Origin: Chitinophaga deserti
GTDB lineage: Bacteria > Bacteroidota > Bacteroidia > Chitinophagales > Chitinophagaceae
Direction: 5' to 3'
Length of the DNA: 64,000 nucleotides
Assembly: GCF_003149455.1 (NCBI RefSeq)
Contig: NZ_QFFK01000002.1
Coordinates: 62,001 to 126,000, forward strand
Shown here: positions 54,419 through 62,486 of the stretch, piece after piece
Position numbering within the stretch: the stretch's first letter is position 1
Layout of the letters: each line of letters begins with the position of its first letter
Program-made: the position numbers and the translations under genes
The notes under the pieces: generated by a model
What the model saw: only the letters and a program-made list of their open reading frames with translations
Database searches by the model: none
What the model was told of the DNA's origin: nothing

Positions 54419-56566
54419 ATGAAACGTCTTTTTTGTATCATAACCGGCTGCCTAGGATGGGTGCACGCGGTAACTGCCCAGATAGATCCTGCTGCCCTTC
54501 AGCAGTGGCGCGACCGAAAATATTCCATGTTCATCCACTTTGGCGTATACAGTAAGCTGGGTGGCGTATGGGAAAACAAGCAGATCAGCCGTGGCCTCAG
54601 TGAACAGATCCGCGCACATGCCGCAGGATTATATAGCGATGCCTATGAAGAAGTGGCACAGGGCTTTAATCCCGACCGCTGGAACCCCGACAGCATCGCA
54701 TCGCTCGCTAAGCGCGCAGGTATGGGCTCTGTAGTTATTACCTCCAAACATCACGATGGCTTCGCCCTGTGGGATTGTGCGTTTACGAAGTTCGATATCA
54801 TGGATGCCACTCCTTACAAAAGGGATATCCTGAAGGAACTGTCTGACGCCTGCCGCCGCCAGGGCATCGCTTTCGGTTTATACTTTTCACTGATCGACTG
54901 GCATTTCCCTCCGGCCATGCCCATCTCCGGTCACAACTCAGACTCCATCACTCCTGCACACCACACTTACAACATGCAGCAGATGACGGAACTGCTGACA
55001 AAATATGGCCCTGTATCCGAACTATGGTTCGATATGGGACAGATGACCCGGCAGCAAAGTGAAGAGATGCGTGCGCTGGTGCATAAACTACAACCCAATT
55101 GCCTCATCGGCAGCCGTATCGGTAACAACCAGGGCGATTTCACCGTGATGGGCGATAACCAGGAACCCGACTACATCATTGGCGTACCCTGGCAAAGCCC
55201 CGCTTCTTTTTTCCATGAAACCTGGGGCTACCGTTCCTGGCAGGAGCGCGGAGACATCAATGCAAAGATCCGGGAGAAACTGACGAGCCTCGTAAAAGTT
55301 GCTTCGCGGGGTGGCAACTTCCTGCTGAACATAGGGCCCCGTGGCGATGGTACTGTTGTGGAGTTCGAACGGGATGTATTACTCACCATTGGCCAGTGGC
55401 TGAATCAGCACCGCGATGCTATTTATGGTACAGCCCCCGATCCCTTCCATGTTGCATTTGACTGGGGCAGCATCACCAGCAGGAATAACAAATTGTATCT
55501 CCACCTGATGAACCGGCCCGCTAACAACGCCATCCTCCTGCCCGGCCTGAAAGGCAACGTAACAATGGCACAATTGATGGGCAAGGGAACTAAATTGAAA
55601 TACACAGCGGGGAAAGACGGACTGCAGATTCAGCTGCCAGAAAACCTCGACATGAGCGGGCTGTTCCAGGTAATTGAATTGACATTGCCCAACGGGTATA
55701 CCGTGCCGCCGGCCAACATCCGTGCGCTTACCCCGGGCCTTACGCTGGATAATTCCAATGCGTTCCCCTACTTCAGCAATGCCACTATCGATTACAATAC
55801 CAATTTCACCAGTACAATTAAAAATGCCTGGGCATTGGAGCCACAAAGGAGCGGCACAAACCGCCCCACTCTCACGTATTCAAAAGAAGAGCAGGGCCGT
55901 ACCATCGACCTCCAGCTGGGCAGCACCTCAACCGCGGTACGTCTGGAAGGAGGAAAGGCGGTGCAGCTGAATAATGATATCGCCAGTCTGCAAACGGGCC
56001 CTATCCATGTGCTGGGACCATTGTATTCAGGTGTTGGCGGAACACATGGTTCCCTCACGGATGTAGACCTGTCCAAGCCCTGGCCGCGTCAGGATGGCAA
56101 GCGCTGGACGGCACACCCCGAATGGAAGAACGGTACGCAATATTCCCTGGAGGCACAGCGCCCTGCAGGGGCCATGACGGCGCATTACCTGTTGCAGGAA
56201 ATTACTGCACCCACCGCCCGTAACGTGCTCGTTAAGATCACCAGCGGCGATGCCATCATGGTGTTCCTGAACGGGAAACAACTGCTGCTGCAGAATAACC
56301 CTCTGCGCGAACCCCGGATGGATCATTACATATTGTTGCCATTACAGGCAGGCAAAAACCAGCTCAGTGTGAAACTGTTCAATTACTTCCTGAACGCTGT
56401 TCCCTTCAATATTGATTTCAATGTGCCGCAGGAAGTGTATCAGCTTACGTTGCCGGAAGTACGCCTGCAGAAAGGAACTTACTTCCCTGTAAGCTGGCAA
56501 CTGCACAACCCTTCCACACCACACGATGAAATGGGGTTGCCAAACCTGAAACTGACGTTTGAATAA
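54419..56566 (+). CDS. Alpha-L-fucosidase, GH29
   Basis: 715 residues, signal peptide to about residue 21. The GH29 catalytic barrel (about 25-340) shows YSMFIHFGVYSKLGGVWENKQ, VITSKHHDGFALWDC, GLYFSLIDWH, and the nucleophile D205 in SELWFDMGQ, followed by GNFLLNIGPRGDG. A further beta-rich region of about 370 residues follows, with a probable carbohydrate-binding domain near the end. It removes terminal L-fucose from glycans in the periplasm or outside. It lies near a capsule operon that makes GDP-L-fucose, so the cell's own polymer is one possible substrate; plant or animal glycans are the usual ones. Confidence 0.93.
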   Translation: MKRLFCIITGCLGWVHAVTAQIDPAALQQWRDRKYSMFIHFGVYSKLGGVWENKQISRGLSEQIRAHAAGLYSDAYEEVAQGFNPDRWNPDSIASLAKRAGMGSVVITSKHHDGFALWDCAFTKFDIMDATPYKRDILKELSDACRRQGIAFGLYFSLIDWHFPPAMPISGHNSDSITPAHHTYNMQQMTELLTKYGPVSELWFDMGQMTRQQSEEMRALVHKLQPNCLIGSRIGNNQGDFTVMGDNQEPDYIIGVPWQSPASFFHETWGYRSWQERGDINAKIREKLTSLVKVASRGGNFLLNIGPRGDGTVVEFERDVLLTIGQWLNQHRDAIYGTAPDPFHVAFDWGSITSRNNKLYLHLMNRPANNAILLPGLKGNVTMAQLMGKGTKLKYTAGKDGLQIQLPENLDMSGLFQVIELTLPNGYTVPPANIRALTPGLTLDNSNAFPYFSNATIDYNTNFTSTIKNAWALEPQRSGTNRPTLTYSKEEQGRTIDLQLGSTSTAVRLEGGKAVQLNNDIASLQTGPIHVLGPLYSGVGGTHGSLTDVDLSKPWPRQDGKRWTAHPEWKNGTQYSLEAQRPAGAMTAHYLLQEITAPTARNVLVKITSGDAIMVFLNGKQLLLQNNPLREPRMDHYILLPLQAGKNQLSVKLFNYFLNAVPFNIDFNVPQEVYQLTLPEVRLQKGTYFPVSWQLHNPSTPHDEMGLPNLKLTFE

Positions 56567-56583
56567 ATAAAATGAAGTGATAA

Positions 56584-56620
56584 AAAAGGCCTGTGCAGTA
56601 ATGCCAGGCCTTTTATTTTT
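56584..56620. terminator. Rho-independent terminator after the fucosidase gene
   Basis: AAAAGGCCTG (56584-56593) and CAGGCCTTTT (56605-56614) form a perfect 10-bp stem, followed by ATTTTT. A-rich sequence on the other side lets it also serve the convergent Rieske gene (stop at 56642). Confidence 0.85.
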
Positions 56621-56641
56621 GCGTGTGATTTACAGACTATA

Positions 56642-56986
56642 TTACCAGCTGAGCCAGCTTTTCTCCATACCTACATAAAGGCCGTCATCCCGCCGCTCAA
56701 TAGGGTAGGTTTTTAAGTAAAACCCTTCCCCGCTGGAATTGTATCCGTTCCGAAGACTGAACTTATAGCGATGCAGGGGGCATACCACATTCCCGCGTTC
56801 ATCGAGAAACCCGTCTGACATGATGCCTCCTGCATGGGGGCATTTATGTGCAAAAGCAAACAACTCGCCACCGTGCCGCGCCACGCAGATCTTCTTTCCG
56901 TTTACTTCCTGCTGGGTAATCTGTGATTCTCCCGCCACCGGATCGTCCGCATCCGCCAGCCGGTACCAGTTATATTGCTTCGCCAT
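56642..56986 (-). CDS. Rieske [2Fe-2S] ferredoxin-like protein
   Basis: 114 residues, one Rieske domain. The ligand motifs are CPHAGG (C-x-H) and CPLHRYKF (C-x2-H), separated by 16 residues. There is no signal peptide, so it is cytoplasmic and could feed electrons to an oxygenase or reductase that is not nearby. Its ATG overlaps the hflX stop (TAATG), so the two are translated together. No functional link is known. Confidence 0.9.
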   Translation of the reverse strand: MAKQYNWYRLADADDPVAGESQITQQEVNGKKICVARHGGELFAFAHKCPHAGGIMSDGFLDERGNVVCPLHRYKFSLRNGYNSSGEGFYLKTYPIERRDDGLYVGMEKSWLSW

Positions 56987-58176
56987 TAAAAGAAGAATTC
57001 GGTTTTGTAAGGGAAACGCTCCCTGTAAAGCTCCACTACCTTCTCCATGATTGTTTTCCGCAGCTCTTCGATGTTACGGCGTTCGGTAGCGGAAATAAAC
57101 ACACAGTTTCCATGTGTGCGGTGCTGCCAGCTTTCTTTCAGCTGATTGAGCATATCAGTTTTCACATCTTCCGTCAGCCATTCGTCGAAGGTCTGCGTTT
57201 CGTACAGGTCCATTTTATTGAAGATGAGAATAGTGGGCTTGTCGAGCGATTTCAGCTCGGTCAGCGTTCTGTTCACTACTTCAATCTGATCTTCATACTT
57301 GGGATGGCTGATATCCACCACATGCATGAGGATGTCGCTTTCGCGTACCTCATCGAGGGTAGACTTGAAGCTTTCCACCAGGTGGTGCGGCAACTTACGG
57401 ATGAAACCTACGGTATCGCTGAGGAGGAAGGGTGTTTGCTCGAACACAACTTTGCGGGTGGTGGTATCGAGGGTAGCAAACAGTTTGTTCTCCGCGAACA
57501 CATCGCTTTTGCTGAGCAGGTTCATGATGGTGCTTTTCCCCACGTTGGTATAGCCAACGAGGGCAACACGGATGTATTCACCACGCTCCTTCCGCTGGGT
57601 GAGGGATTGCTTATCGATTTCGGCAAGGCGCTTCCGGAGGAGGGCGATCTTGTCTTTTACGATACGACGGTCTGTCTCGATCTCAGTTTCACCCGGTCCC
57701 CTCATCCCGATACCGCCTTTCTGGCGTTCCAGGTGGGTCCACATACCCCGGAGGCGGGGCAGGATGTATTGATACTGGGCCAGCTCTACCTGCACCTTAG
57801 CCTGGGCTGTGCGGGCACGCCGTGCGAATATATCGAGGATGAGATCGCTCCGGTCAATAACCTTCACTTTCAGCTCTTTCTGGATATTGGAGATCTGTGA
57901 GCCGGTAAGCTCGTCATCGAAAATAACCAGCTGGATGTCTTTCCCGGCCACGTACTGCCGTACCTCTTCCAGCTTGCCTTTCCCGATAAAGGTGGCCCTG
58001 TCGGGGTGGGGCAGCCTTTGGGTAAAGCGCTTCACTGCCGTGGCTCCGGCAGTTTCCGCCAGAAATGCCAGCTCGTCCAGGTATTCCTGTACCTGGGGTT
58101 CCGATTGCTCTTTGTGGATCAGTCCGATCAGCACTGCCCTTTCGTCCTGGGCTACTGCCTGTGTTTTATCTATCAA
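56986..58176 (-). CDS. hflX: Ribosome-associated GTPase HflX
   Basis: 396 residues. The N-terminal HflX domain (about 15-185) has QVQEYLDELAFLAETAGA and the GKGKLEEV-type glycine stretch IGKGKLEEVRQYV. Then LRGMWTHLERQKGGIGMRGPGETEIETDRR and the GTPase: G1 LVGYTNVGKST, G3 DTVGFIRKLPH, G4 NKMD and G5-like VFISATE. HflX splits stalled or stressed ribosomes. The frame begins with TTG (58174-58176); the N-terminal residues fit the family and no in-frame ATG is near, so a rare TTG start is likely. Confidence 0.95.
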   Translation of the reverse strand: MIDKTQAVAQDERAVLIGLIHKEQSEPQVQEYLDELAFLAETAGATAVKRFTQRLPHPDRATFIGKGKLEEVRQYVAGKDIQLVIFDDELTGSQISNIQKELKVKVIDRSDLILDIFARRARTAQAKVQVELAQYQYILPRLRGMWTHLERQKGGIGMRGPGETEIETDRRIVKDKIALLRKRLAEIDKQSLTQRKERGEYIRVALVGYTNVGKSTIMNLLSKSDVFAENKLFATLDTTTRKVVFEQTPFLLSDTVGFIRKLPHHLVESFKSTLDEVRESDILMHVVDISHPKYEDQIEVVNRTLTELKSLDKPTILIFNKMDLYETQTFDEWLTEDVKTDMLNQLKESWQHRTHGNCVFISATERRNIEELRKTIMEKVVELYRERFPYKTEFFF

Positions 58177-58277
58177 TGTTCTTGCAGAATTTGTGCAAAG
58201 TTAATGAATTAGCCCGGCGTCCGGCATGAGGCCAAATTTTCCTACATTTATGCCTCACCACAACAAAATCTGAACCA

Positions 58278-60287
58278 ATGCGTAAAACATTCCTGTTAGC
58301 AGGTATTTTATTCATTCAACAAGGCATGGCACAGCAAACAATGACGCCCGAGCTGCTCTGGAAGCTCGGCAGGGTAAGCGGGGAAACAGTGCTGGAAGAC
58401 GGAACGGTTATTTTCGGCGTGTCCCGTTTTAACCTCGCAAACAATAAAAGCGAACGCAACCTTTATGCCCTCCCGGTTACGGGCGGCGCTCCCCGGCAGC
58501 TTACTTCAGCCCCCGGAGGCGAATCTTTCGTGAAAGCCCTCCCCGGCGGCCGTATCCTTTACAGCCATAAAGGCCAGCTCTGGGAAATGGAGAAAGACGG
58601 AGCCAATCCCGTACAGAGAACGCATGTTGAAGGCAGTATAGCCAATGCCCGCATCTCTCCGGATGGTAAGCATATCCTGTTTTCCCGGGAGGTGGAAATG
58701 GAAAAAGTGCTGGCGAAAGATAAATACACCGATCTCCCCAAGGCTAACGCCCATATCTATACCAATCTGAACTACCGCCACTGGGATACCTGGGAAGACG
58801 GGAAGTATAACCACGTATTCTACGCGGATTTCGACCCTGCTACCGGCAACATCGGTACCCCGGTGGATATTATGGCCGGAGAACCGTTCGACTGCCCGCA
58901 GATGCCTTTCGGCGGTGCGGAAGACTTTATCTGGAGCCCCGATGGCAGCCAGATCATCTATGTATGCAAGAAAAAACACGGCCGTGAATATGCCGTAAGC
59001 ACCAATACAGACATCTACCGTTATACGCTGGCTTCGCAAAAAACCGAAAACCTGTCTGAGGGCATGGCCGGGTACGATGTAGCCCCCCAGTTCAGCTCCG
59101 ATGGCAAAAAGCTCCTGTGGCAGAGCATGGCTAATGACGGCTTTGAAGCGGATAAGAACGATGTAATAGTGCTGGACATCGCTTCCGGCAAAAAAAGCAA
59201 TCTTACTGCAAACTGGGATGGTACCGTAGCATCCGCCCGTTTTGCGGCCGATGGTAAAACCATTCATTTCCTCGCTGTAGCCAAAGGCACAGAGCAACTC
59301 TTTACCGTACCTGTTGCAGGTGGTACCGTGAAGCAGCTCACCAAAGGGCAGCACGATATCAACGGTTTTGTGGGCCAGCACGGGCAAACGCTGGTGGTTA
59401 CCCGAACCGATATGAACCATGCGGCCGAATTATTCACCGTGAACCTGAAAGATGGCGCGGTTGCTCCGCTTACACAGGTTAACAGCGACATTTACGGCAG
59501 CCTCAAAATGAGCAAAGTATCCGAACGCTGGATCAAAACTACAGATGGGAAAGACATGCTGGCATGGGTGATTTACCCGCCAGACTTTGACCCGAATAAA
59601 AAGTACCCCACACTCCTTTACTGCCAGGGAGGCCCGCAAAGCGCCCTCAGCCAGTATTACTCTTTCCGCTGGAACTTCCAGCTGATGGCTGCGCAGGGGT
59701 ACATTGTAATAGCGCCCAACCGGCGTGGTATGCCCGGCCATGGTGTGAAATGGAATGCCGATATCAGCAAAGACTGGGGCGGCCAGCCCATCCGCGATTA
59801 CCTCTCGGCAATCGACGATCTTTCCAAAGAATCCTATGTGGATAAAGCACGCCTTGGCGCAGTGGGAGCCAGCTATGGCGGATATTCCGTATTCATGCTG
59901 GCAGGGGTACACGAAAAAAGATTCAAATCCTTCATTGCGCACGACGGGCTGTTCGACCTCCGGAGCTGGTACGGCACCACGGAAGAGCTGTGGTTCGCCA
60001 ACTGGGATATCGGCGCCTATTTCGATAATGCCAACGCCAAATCCTACGAGCAATTCAACCCCAGCAACTTCGTGAACAAGTGGGATGCCCCTATTATGAT
60101 CGTGCAGGGCGGTATAGACTTCCGCGTAGGCATCGAGCAGGGCCTGCAGGCATTTCAGGCCGCGCAACTGAAAGGTATCAAAAGCAAGCTGGTGTACTTC
60201 CCTGAAGAAAACCACTGGGTATTGGGCGCACAAAATGCCATTACCTGGCAGCGCGAATTTTTCAGCTGGCTGAAAGAAACTTTGTAG
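58278..60287 (+). CDS. S9-family serine peptidase (acylaminoacyl/dipeptidyl-peptidase type)
   Basis: 669 residues with signal peptide to about residue 18, so it is exported. A seven-bladed beta-propeller (about 25-410; WSPDGSQIIYV and ISPDGKHILFS repeats) covers an alpha/beta-hydrolase. The catalytic Ser is S532 in GASYGGYS, Asp is D614 in QGGIDFRV and His is H646 in EENHWVLG. The oxyanion segment is YCQGGPQS (the usual H of HGGP is C-Q here). It trims short peptides in the periplasm. It is a single gene with its own terminator. Confidence 0.92.
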   Translation: MRKTFLLAGILFIQQGMAQQTMTPELLWKLGRVSGETVLEDGTVIFGVSRFNLANNKSERNLYALPVTGGAPRQLTSAPGGESFVKALPGGRILYSHKGQLWEMEKDGANPVQRTHVEGSIANARISPDGKHILFSREVEMEKVLAKDKYTDLPKANAHIYTNLNYRHWDTWEDGKYNHVFYADFDPATGNIGTPVDIMAGEPFDCPQMPFGGAEDFIWSPDGSQIIYVCKKKHGREYAVSTNTDIYRYTLASQKTENLSEGMAGYDVAPQFSSDGKKLLWQSMANDGFEADKNDVIVLDIASGKKSNLTANWDGTVASARFAADGKTIHFLAVAKGTEQLFTVPVAGGTVKQLTKGQHDINGFVGQHGQTLVVTRTDMNHAAELFTVNLKDGAVAPLTQVNSDIYGSLKMSKVSERWIKTTDGKDMLAWVIYPPDFDPNKKYPTLLYCQGGPQSALSQYYSFRWNFQLMAAQGYIVIAPNRRGMPGHGVKWNADISKDWGGQPIRDYLSAIDDLSKESYVDKARLGAVGASYGGYSVFMLAGVHEKRFKSFIAHDGLFDLRSWYGTTEELWFANWDIGAYFDNANAKSYEQFNPSNFVNKWDAPIMIVQGGIDFRVGIEQGLQAFQAAQLKGIKSKLVYFPEENHWVLGAQNAITWQREFFSWLKETL

Positions 60288-60301
60288 AATAGTCAAACAA
60301 T

Positions 60302-60335
60302 ACAGCGGTCCTCCGGGGCCGCTGTTCTCATTTTT
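60302..60335 (+). terminator. Rho-independent terminator after the S9 peptidase gene
   Basis: ACAGCGGTC and GGCCGCTGT (60302-60310 and 60317-60325) pair with one wobble around a 6-base loop. TCTCATTTTT follows. Confidence 0.7.
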
Positions 60336-60353
60336 ATCGCAAAAAACCATTCC

Positions 60354-61139
60354 ATGTTCAACTCCTTACTGTACGAGGTTCACCAAAACATCGCTACCAT
60401 TACCCTTAACCGTCCGGATGTTTATAACGCTTTTAACGACGAGCTCAGTTATGAATTGCAGGATGCCCTGAAGCAGGCAGACAAAGATGCTTCCGTACGC
60501 GCCGTGGTGCTTACCGGGGCTGGCAAAGCCTTTAGCAGCGGACAGGATCTGAAAGCCGCAATGGGGGCAGACGGGAAGCCCCGAAACCTGGGCGATTCCC
60601 TGCATAAGCGGTACAATCCCATCATCCGCGCCATCCGGAATATGCCCAAGCCGGTTATTTGCCGGCTGAATGGTGTGGCTGCCGGGGCCGGATGCTCGCT
60701 GGCACTTGCCTGCGATGTGATCATTGCTTCTGACCAGGCCTCTATGATAGAGATATTTATCAACATCGCGCTGGTGCTCGATTCCGGCTCTTCTTACTTT
60801 CTGCCACGGGCCGTGGGCTACCACCGTGCTTTTGAGCTGGCTACCAAAGCCACGAAGCTGACCGCCGCAGAAGCGAAGGAAATGGGCCTCCTCACCAAAG
60901 TGGTGCCCGCTGCTGAGCTGGATGCTGCCGTGGCGGCAGAAGCGGAATTTTACGCCAATGCCCCTACGAAAGCCATTGCCCTCATGAAAAAAATGCTGAC
61001 CAAAGGCATGACCGAAAACCTGGATGCCGTACTCGAATATGAGGCATACTGTCAGGAAATCGCCGGAAATACGACCGATAACAAGGAAGGAGTAACCGCA
61101 TTCCTTGAAAAGCGGAAACCGGTGTTTACGGGTAAATAA
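60354..61139 (+). CDS. Enoyl-CoA hydratase/isomerase, PaaG-like
   Basis: 261 residues, crotonase fold. ATITLNRPDVYNAFNDEL, VLTGAGKAFSSGQDLKAA (first oxyanion region), and ICRLNGVAAGAGCSLALACDVIIAS (second). Later AVGYHRAFELATKATKLTAAEAKEMGLLTKVVP. It hydrates or isomerises enoyl-CoA in fatty acid or phenylacetate breakdown. The catalytic-site residue pattern (LVLDSGSSYFLPRAVG, Asp in place of the second Glu) is like PaaG/PaaB isomerases. It stands alone, so the pathway is uncertain. Confidence 0.9.
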   Translation: MFNSLLYEVHQNIATITLNRPDVYNAFNDELSYELQDALKQADKDASVRAVVLTGAGKAFSSGQDLKAAMGADGKPRNLGDSLHKRYNPIIRAIRNMPKPVICRLNGVAAGAGCSLALACDVIIASDQASMIEIFINIALVLDSGSSYFLPRAVGYHRAFELATKATKLTAAEAKEMGLLTKVVPAAELDAAVAAEAEFYANAPTKAIALMKKMLTKGMTENLDAVLEYEAYCQEIAGNTTDNKEGVTAFLEKRKPVFTGK

Positions 61140-61168
61140 ATACAACTGAGCTTCTCCACTATCAAAAT

Positions 61169-61194
61169 AAAGGCCCCTACAATGGGGCCTTTTT
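61169..61194 (+). terminator. Rho-independent terminator after the enoyl-CoA hydratase gene
   Basis: AAAGGCCCC/GGGGCCTTT (61169-61177 and 61184-61192) is a perfect 9-bp stem with a 6-base loop. The T run continues to 61194. Confidence 0.88.
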
Positions 61195-61212
61195 GCTAAA
61201 ATTCTACCTGGT

Positions 61213-61322
61213 TCCTTCATCGAACCTTCTACAATCCTTCTACCAACCTTCTACCAAACACCATCAAACCCCAGCAAAATCAAGGGTTCGATGAAGGATA
61301 GTAGAAGGTTGGTAGAAGGATG
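61213..61322. repeat. 11-base repeat array with two inverted segment pairs
   Basis: Ten 11-base units in one register. Left half: TCCTTCATCGA, ACCTTCTACAA, TCCTTCTACCA, ACCTTCTACCA. Two or three diverged units follow, then the same motif reversed: GATGAAGGATA, GTAGAAGGTTG, GTAGAAGGATG. Segment A (61213-61226) has its exact reverse complement at 61285-61298 (14 bp). Segment B (61234-61254) has its exact reverse complement at 61301-61321 (21 bp). The order is A-B-A'-B', which cannot fold as one simple nested hairpin. The rest of the gap 61140-61546 holds two terminators and nothing else I can support. Confidence 0.88.
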
Positions 61323-61482
61323 GCAGGTCAATTAATTGATTATAAACGCATTGTGATATAAAGAAAAAGACACATAAGACAACTGCTCTGATAGTAAATT
61401 AACTCAAACAATAAACTGTCGTTTGTTCCTGGCAGTTAATGTGGAAGTATAAGAAACACAGGGGGTAAAAACGATCAGGCAT

Positions 61483-61518
61483 GAAAAAGGGCTGTCTCCA
61501 ACATTAGAGACAGCCCTT
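61483..61518 (-). terminator. Rho-independent terminator of the 61547-62236 gene
   Basis: AAGGGCTGTCTC/GAGACAGCCCTT (61487-61498 and 61507-61518) is a perfect 12-bp stem with an 8-base loop, followed on the minus strand by a T run (61488-61484). It lies 28 bases after the stop. Confidence 0.88.
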
Positions 61519-61546
61519 ATTGAAATATCTGATATCCGCCGGGATC

Positions 61547-62236
61547 TTAGAGGCCGCTGAGGGCAAGACCGATAGAGTAAGGTCTTACATCCAGGTTAGT
61601 GGCGTCTTTGAAGAGGGGGTTTAAGTTCATGGTGCCGAAAAGGGCGAAGTTACCGTACCCGATGCGTGCGGTACCAGCAAAGCGCCAGGGGTTGAAGAAG
61701 CGGCGGTTTTGTTCCTTGATGGTATTCTTTTCGCCGCCCAGGGTATTTTTCCCTTTGGTATGTGCATTCACCAGCATCCCTACACGGGCACCGATGGAAG
61801 CTTTGAACCCGGTGTTCGCGTTCTCGGAATTCTGGCGGTAGCGGAACTCGAGGGGAATTTCCAGGAAGTTGGTGGCTACTTTGTATTTTTTGTATGCTTC
61901 TGTTTTCACAAAGCGTACGGCGCTGGAGTTACCATTGCTCATATCAATCGCCTGATCGTCCAGGAAAATGCTGCTGGTGGAGAACCCAAGGCCCGCAGCT
62001 ACACTGAAATGCTCTTTGGTAATAGGCATATCGTACATCAACGCGATGTTGAAACCACGGGATAACCCTTTCGTTTTCACGCTGTCCGGCGCGGAAGCCC
62101 AACCATCATAAGAAATACCGATCACCAGAAAGTCCCGGCTCTGCTTAACCTTGTTCACAGGCAACCCGGCCATATTCTGCGCAAACAGCGTTGCGGAAGA
62201 CGCGAGAAAACCCAGCGTAAAAAGTAATTTTTTCAT
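61547..62236 (-). CDS. Small outer membrane beta-barrel protein, PorT-like
   Basis: 229 residues from ATG 62234-62236. The signal peptide is MKKLLFTLGFLASSATLFAQ. Barrel strands follow: FLVIGISYDGW, GFNIALMYDMPITKEHFSVAAGLGFSTSSIFL, TNFLEIPLEFRYRQNS, FKASIGARVGMLVNAHTKG, FAGTARIGYGNFALFGTMNLNPLF, ending RPYSIGLALSGL. It is the common outer_membrane_beta-barrel type of Bacteroidota. The function is unknown. It is a single gene with its own promoter and terminator. Confidence 0.83.
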   Translation of the reverse strand: MKKLLFTLGFLASSATLFAQNMAGLPVNKVKQSRDFLVIGISYDGWASAPDSVKTKGLSRGFNIALMYDMPITKEHFSVAAGLGFSTSSIFLDDQAIDMSNGNSSAVRFVKTEAYKKYKVATNFLEIPLEFRYRQNSENANTGFKASIGARVGMLVNAHTKGKNTLGGEKNTIKEQNRRFFNPWRFAGTARIGYGNFALFGTMNLNPLFKDATNLDVRPYSIGLALSGL

Positions 62237-62271
62237 AATATGTTTAAATGCTTGGCAAAAAGAATATCTAG

Positions 62272-62300
62272 CAAATTTAATGGAATGCAAATAAATCAAA
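62272..62300 (-). promoter_or_regulatory. Bacteroidota-type promoter of the PorT-like gene
   Basis: On the minus strand TTTG (62300-62297), 17 bases, then TAAATTTG (62279-62272), an exact TAnnTTTG. The predicted transcript would start some 30 bases before the ATG at 62236. Confidence 0.65.
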
Positions 62301-62486
62301 TGGTTAAAATATTGCAAAAAAATACATGGTTCCCGGCTTGAATTCCGTAACGTTTATTTTCTGTAAATTGTAAAGATAGATGACCGTCAACCTAAAACAT
62401 TAGATGTGTCGACCCCTTATACGCCCGATTTAACGCCCGTCTGATTGAAAATACCTTTCGCCAACGCGTAAGAAAAGAGCCAATTC

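Noticed and set aside
58506-60350. Two long minus-strand frames opposite the S9 peptidase
   Set aside because: They are antisense shadows; the sense frame has a signal peptide and a complete catalytic triad.
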